64,000 nt of DNA, taken from assembly GCA_020627705.1 (NCBI GenBank), contig JAHDGJ010000013.1:45902-109901 (forward strand), read 5' to 3'. Of this stretch, positions 61,665 through 64,000 are shown in pieces. The stretch comes from Saprospiraceae bacterium (lineage in GTDB: Bacteria > Bacteroidota > Bacteroidia > Chitinophagales > Saprospiraceae). A program made the position numbers and the translations under genes. The notes beneath the pieces are model-generated. The model was given only the letters and a program-made list of their open reading frames with translations, made no database searches and was not told where the DNA came from. Position 1 is the first letter of the stretch, and each line of letters starts with the position of its first letter.

Positions 61665-64000
61665 TCATTCCTCCTCCTCTCCACGGGATTGTTTAACTAC
61701 TTTTTCTAGGCCTTTTTGACCTTCTTTTGATTTATAAATGAGCAAATAAGGCCCGTCTGGCAATTGACTCAAATCCAATGTTTCTGTGGGCGTTTGAATC
61801 CTAAGTAGTATTCGTCCTGAAAGGTCAATGATTTCAATTTCCTCGAAAAGATTAGCATTACCCAAATTAATGGTTTGATCAAAAGGGTTTGGGTAAAACT
61901 CTGGTTTGACATTGGTTCTTTCCTTCTCGACAAACAAACTTCTGACCTCAGAAAATTCAAAAGACCCATCAAGATCTAAGGATTTTATCCGATAATAATA
62001 ATGCGTCTTATCCAAATACAACTCATCATCTAGATAGGCATAACTTCCACCCTCCAAGTATTTGGCATTGACCTCCGAAAGCTCATCCCAAACCTCTCCA
62101 TCAAAGGATTTTTGAATGACAAAATGATCAAGATTGAGTTCTGATGCGGTTTCCCAATGAACCAAAACAGCATCCTTATGCGACTGATAAGTCAATTCAA
62201 AATTGACCCATTCCACAGGAACAGTAGAGAATTGTAGATGTGTAGTATATAGCCCTCTTCCGTGCGTTGCAGCAACAAGCAATTGGTCGGAAGCTCTATA
62301 ACTCAATTGATCTACCCTCACATTGGCCATTCCAATCGATGCTGGGCTCCATTGGATAGAGCTCGACCTGTTTTCGTCAGAAGACCAAATCCCCAACTCC
62401 GTAGCAGCAAAAATTTGGGAAGGATTTAAAGGATTTAACAAAATATGACGAACTGGAATATCTGGGAGATTCGTATCCAAATCCAACCAAGTACTTCCTC
62501 CGTCTGAGGATTCAAAAATGGAGGCCATTCCATAATTACTATAGGACACGACCACATGGTTTTCATTTCCTTTTTCGATATCGATGCCAGATACGAAACC
62601 AAAATTTTGATCCCGCAAGATAGTAGCGCTGGCAAAAATGCCATGGTGAACATTGTCGATCAACATCAGATCTCCATCTTCTGTCCCCACATACAATCGA
62701 TTCGGAACATTTGGGGAAAGTTTTAAATACGAGGCTTTTCGCCCATTTAAGGCGGTAACTATTATATGCTGAAAAGAGGCAATGCCCGATTCAGGATTTT
62801 TCCATCTCAGTATATTGCCTTCCGAACTACTGGCATACAATATATTCTGATCAGAATCATAGCAATTGGCATTGGCAAAAAATCCGAAATTATTTAACTG
62901 GAGATAGTTAAAATTTGTCCCCCCATCCGTTGAAACAAAATAGTTGTTATAGGCGTAAGAGGTAATTTGAATGTTGGGTTGGTCTTCATCAATAAAACAA
63001 TGCACCCCATCGCCACCAGATACTTCTACTGTAGTATTCAAACCAGCAGAAGTAAATTTATGAGAACCATTGTCTTGAGCTCCGGCCAAAAAATAATTTG
63101 ATCCCGCGGTGGGATGTGCAGCTGCGCCATAAAATTGGGTAATATTATAGCCCAAATTTCGGTTGGAGAAAAGAGGTTCTGAATCTTGAGCATTTGACGT
63201 CCTCCAAACACCTCCATCGTTGCCAATGATTAGTTCGTTGGCATTTACTGGATTAAAAACCATGGCATGCTGATCTGCATGCATATATTGTAAGGGACTA
63301 CCATTTGTCCAATGCGAAATCTGCGTCCAACTCGTACCACCATCTTCCGACTTTAAAAGATCAATCCCGCCAATAAAAAGGTCATTTTCATTTGTGGGAG
63401 ATACGGCAATTTCTAAATTATACCAAGCCTGTGATCTCGCAAAATTAGGCATCCCTAAGGCGGAGGGATTTTGGACCTGTGTCCAAGAATTACCCCCATT
63501 GGTAGTTTTATAAATCCCTTTGCAATTAGAATCAGCTGAATCTTCAAACAAAGCATAACAAACATTATGGTTAGAAGGAGCCATACCAAGTTCGATTCGC
63601 CCATATCCACTCGTTGGCAAACCAGTGGTTAAACGGGTCCAATTTATTCCACCATCGATGGTTTTATAGATGCCATCTTCGTTAAAAATCCCAAAGGACA
63701 CTAACACCTCAGAATCAGAAATCACTTCTATATCGTTGGCATTGTTAGAAATTGCCCCATTTCCCGAACTCAACACATTTTGCCATGTTGCCCCGTTGTT
63801 GGTACTTGTATACAACCCCGTTTTAGTTGTAACCCATACTTTGCCATTGGGCGACACCTTAATTTTTTGAATGAAATCAAAATTTTGGTTTGCAGTTGAA
63901 TTTAAATGAGACCATGAGACGCCTCCATTTGAAGACATCCAAATACCCATACCTGGGTTGCTGTTGCTTTCAAAATACCCTTCGCCAGTTCCAAAATACA
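61665..64000 (-). CDS. T9SS-secreted beta-propeller (BNR/VPS10-like) protein, 5' end beyond the window
   Basis: This gene is partial: the frame continues past 64000 (YFGTGEGYFESNSNPG precedes the first Met at 63950), so the N-terminus is missing. At least 777 residues remain. Repeated Asp-box-like units (SSNGGVSWSHL, STNNGATWQNV, TIDGGINWTRL, TTNGGNSWTQV, SEDGGTSWTQI, SSDGGSTWLDL) form one or two BNR/VPS10-type propellers. An FnIII-like domain (about 595-680 of the visible part) and a C-terminal sorting domain (FYPNPFDQTINL ... LEKVVK) follow. The tail QSRGEEEE extends past the usual end of the sorting domain. It is probably a secreted or surface-bound protein of unknown ligand; a glycosidase-like role cannot be assumed. 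Confidence 0.85.
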   Translation of the reverse strand, partial: YFGTGEGYFESNSNPGMGIWMSSNGGVSWSHLNSTANQNFDFIQKIKVSPNGKVWVTTKTGLYTSTNNGATWQNVLSSGNGAISNNANDIEVISDSEVLVSFGIFNEDGIYKTIDGGINWTRLTTGLPTSGYGRIELGMAPSNHNVCYALFEDSADSNCKGIYKTTNGGNSWTQVQNPSALGMPNFARSQAWYNLEIAVSPTNENDLFIGGIDLLKSEDGGTSWTQISHWTNGSPLQYMHADQHAMVFNPVNANELIIGNDGGVWRTSNAQDSEPLFSNRNLGYNITQFYGAAAHPTAGSNYFLAGAQDNGSHKFTSAGLNTTVEVSGGDGVHCFIDEDQPNIQITSYAYNNYFVSTDGGTNFNYLQLNNFGFFANANCYDSDQNILYASSSEGNILRWKNPESGIASFQHIIVTALNGRKASYLKLSPNVPNRLYVGTEDGDLMLIDNVHHGIFASATILRDQNFGFVSGIDIEKGNENHVVVSYSNYGMASIFESSDGGSTWLDLDTNLPDIPVRHILLNPLNPSQIFAATELGIWSSDENRSSSIQWSPASIGMANVRVDQLSYRASDQLLVAATHGRGLYTTHLQFSTVPVEWVNFELTYQSHKDAVLVHWETASELNLDHFVIQKSFDGEVWDELSEVNAKYLEGGSYAYLDDELYLDKTHYYYRIKSLDLDGSFEFSEVRSLFVEKERTNVKPEFYPNPFDQTINLGNANLFEEIEIIDLSGRILLRIQTPTETLDLSQLPDGPYLLIYKSKEGQKGLEKVVKQSRGEEEE

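Overview
The window reads as chromosomal DNA of a gliding-type Bacteroidota, most likely in or near the Saprospiria/Chitinophagales. This placement is an inference from gene content and base composition; there is no rRNA to settle it. Supporting evidence: AT-rich DNA, almost no Shine-Dalgarno sequences, -7 boxes of the TAnnTTTG type, three TonB-dependent receptors each paired with a lipoprotein, type IX secretion (T9SS) C-terminal sorting domains, SprB repeats, gldA/gldF/gldG, a fused SecDF and several families typical of the phylum (DUF3098, DUF4249, DUF5689). I see no prophage, insertion sequence, integrase or CRISPR array.

Layout. 0.2-4.5 kb: a surface lipoprotein with a beta-helix-like body and its TonB-dependent receptor, with an internal terminator and a PHO-box-like repeat shared with the left window edge. 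4.8-6.1 kb: a two-gene unit of arsenate-reductase-type phosphatase and aquaporin. 6.2-12.9 kb: a UbiA-like membrane protein with a DUF3179 lipoprotein; the cdaA-M20 dipeptidase-FKBP-trmD operon; a small secreted protein with miaE. 12.9-23.8 kb: a TPR/PD40/SPOR envelope protein, then a nine-gene run on the minus strand (DUF3098, uppP, truB, gldA, gldF, gldG, DUF4340, S1/P1-type nuclease, DUF368). 24.1-27.5 kb: an exbD pair split by a repeat-like insert, then a secreted jelly-roll protein, a YheT hydrolase and a YD-repeat lipoprotein. 27.6-37.6 kb: leuS, a T9SS-exported M4 metalloprotease and a 1322-residue SprB-repeat adhesin. 37.6-43.5 kb: a PorE-like lipoprotein, secDF and a BON-LysM protein. 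43.6-50.3 kb: a cell-surface-signalling locus (ECF sigma, FecR anti-sigma, STN-type receptor, DUF4249 and DUF547 lipoproteins). 50.4-54.3 kb: a lipoprotein, tRNA-His, an Lrp regulator divergent from alanine dehydrogenase, a small HTH protein and trmN6. 54.4-61.7 kb: a receptor plus DUF5689 lipoprotein, divergent from a secreted endonuclease/exonuclease/phosphatase-fold enzyme, followed by a Pif1-like helicase and a 42-residue membrane protein. 61.7-64 kb: the 3' part of a T9SS-secreted beta-propeller protein cut by the window edge.

Themes. Envelope biogenesis dominates: undecaprenyl-phosphate recycling (UppP, DUF368), translocation (SecDF), TonB energisation (ExbD), T9SS and gliding parts (GldA/F/G, PorE-like) and T9SS cargo lie close together. 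Three receptor-lipoprotein loci each have a different control layout: repeat-type operator plus attenuator, sigma/anti-sigma with STN signalling, and a shared divergent intergenic region. Seven genes use TTG starts, mostly for membrane or secreted proteins. The best candidates for poorly described systems are the DUF5689 receptor/nuclease locus, the DUF4249-DUF547 surface-signalling locus and the receptor/beta-helix locus with PHO-like boxes.
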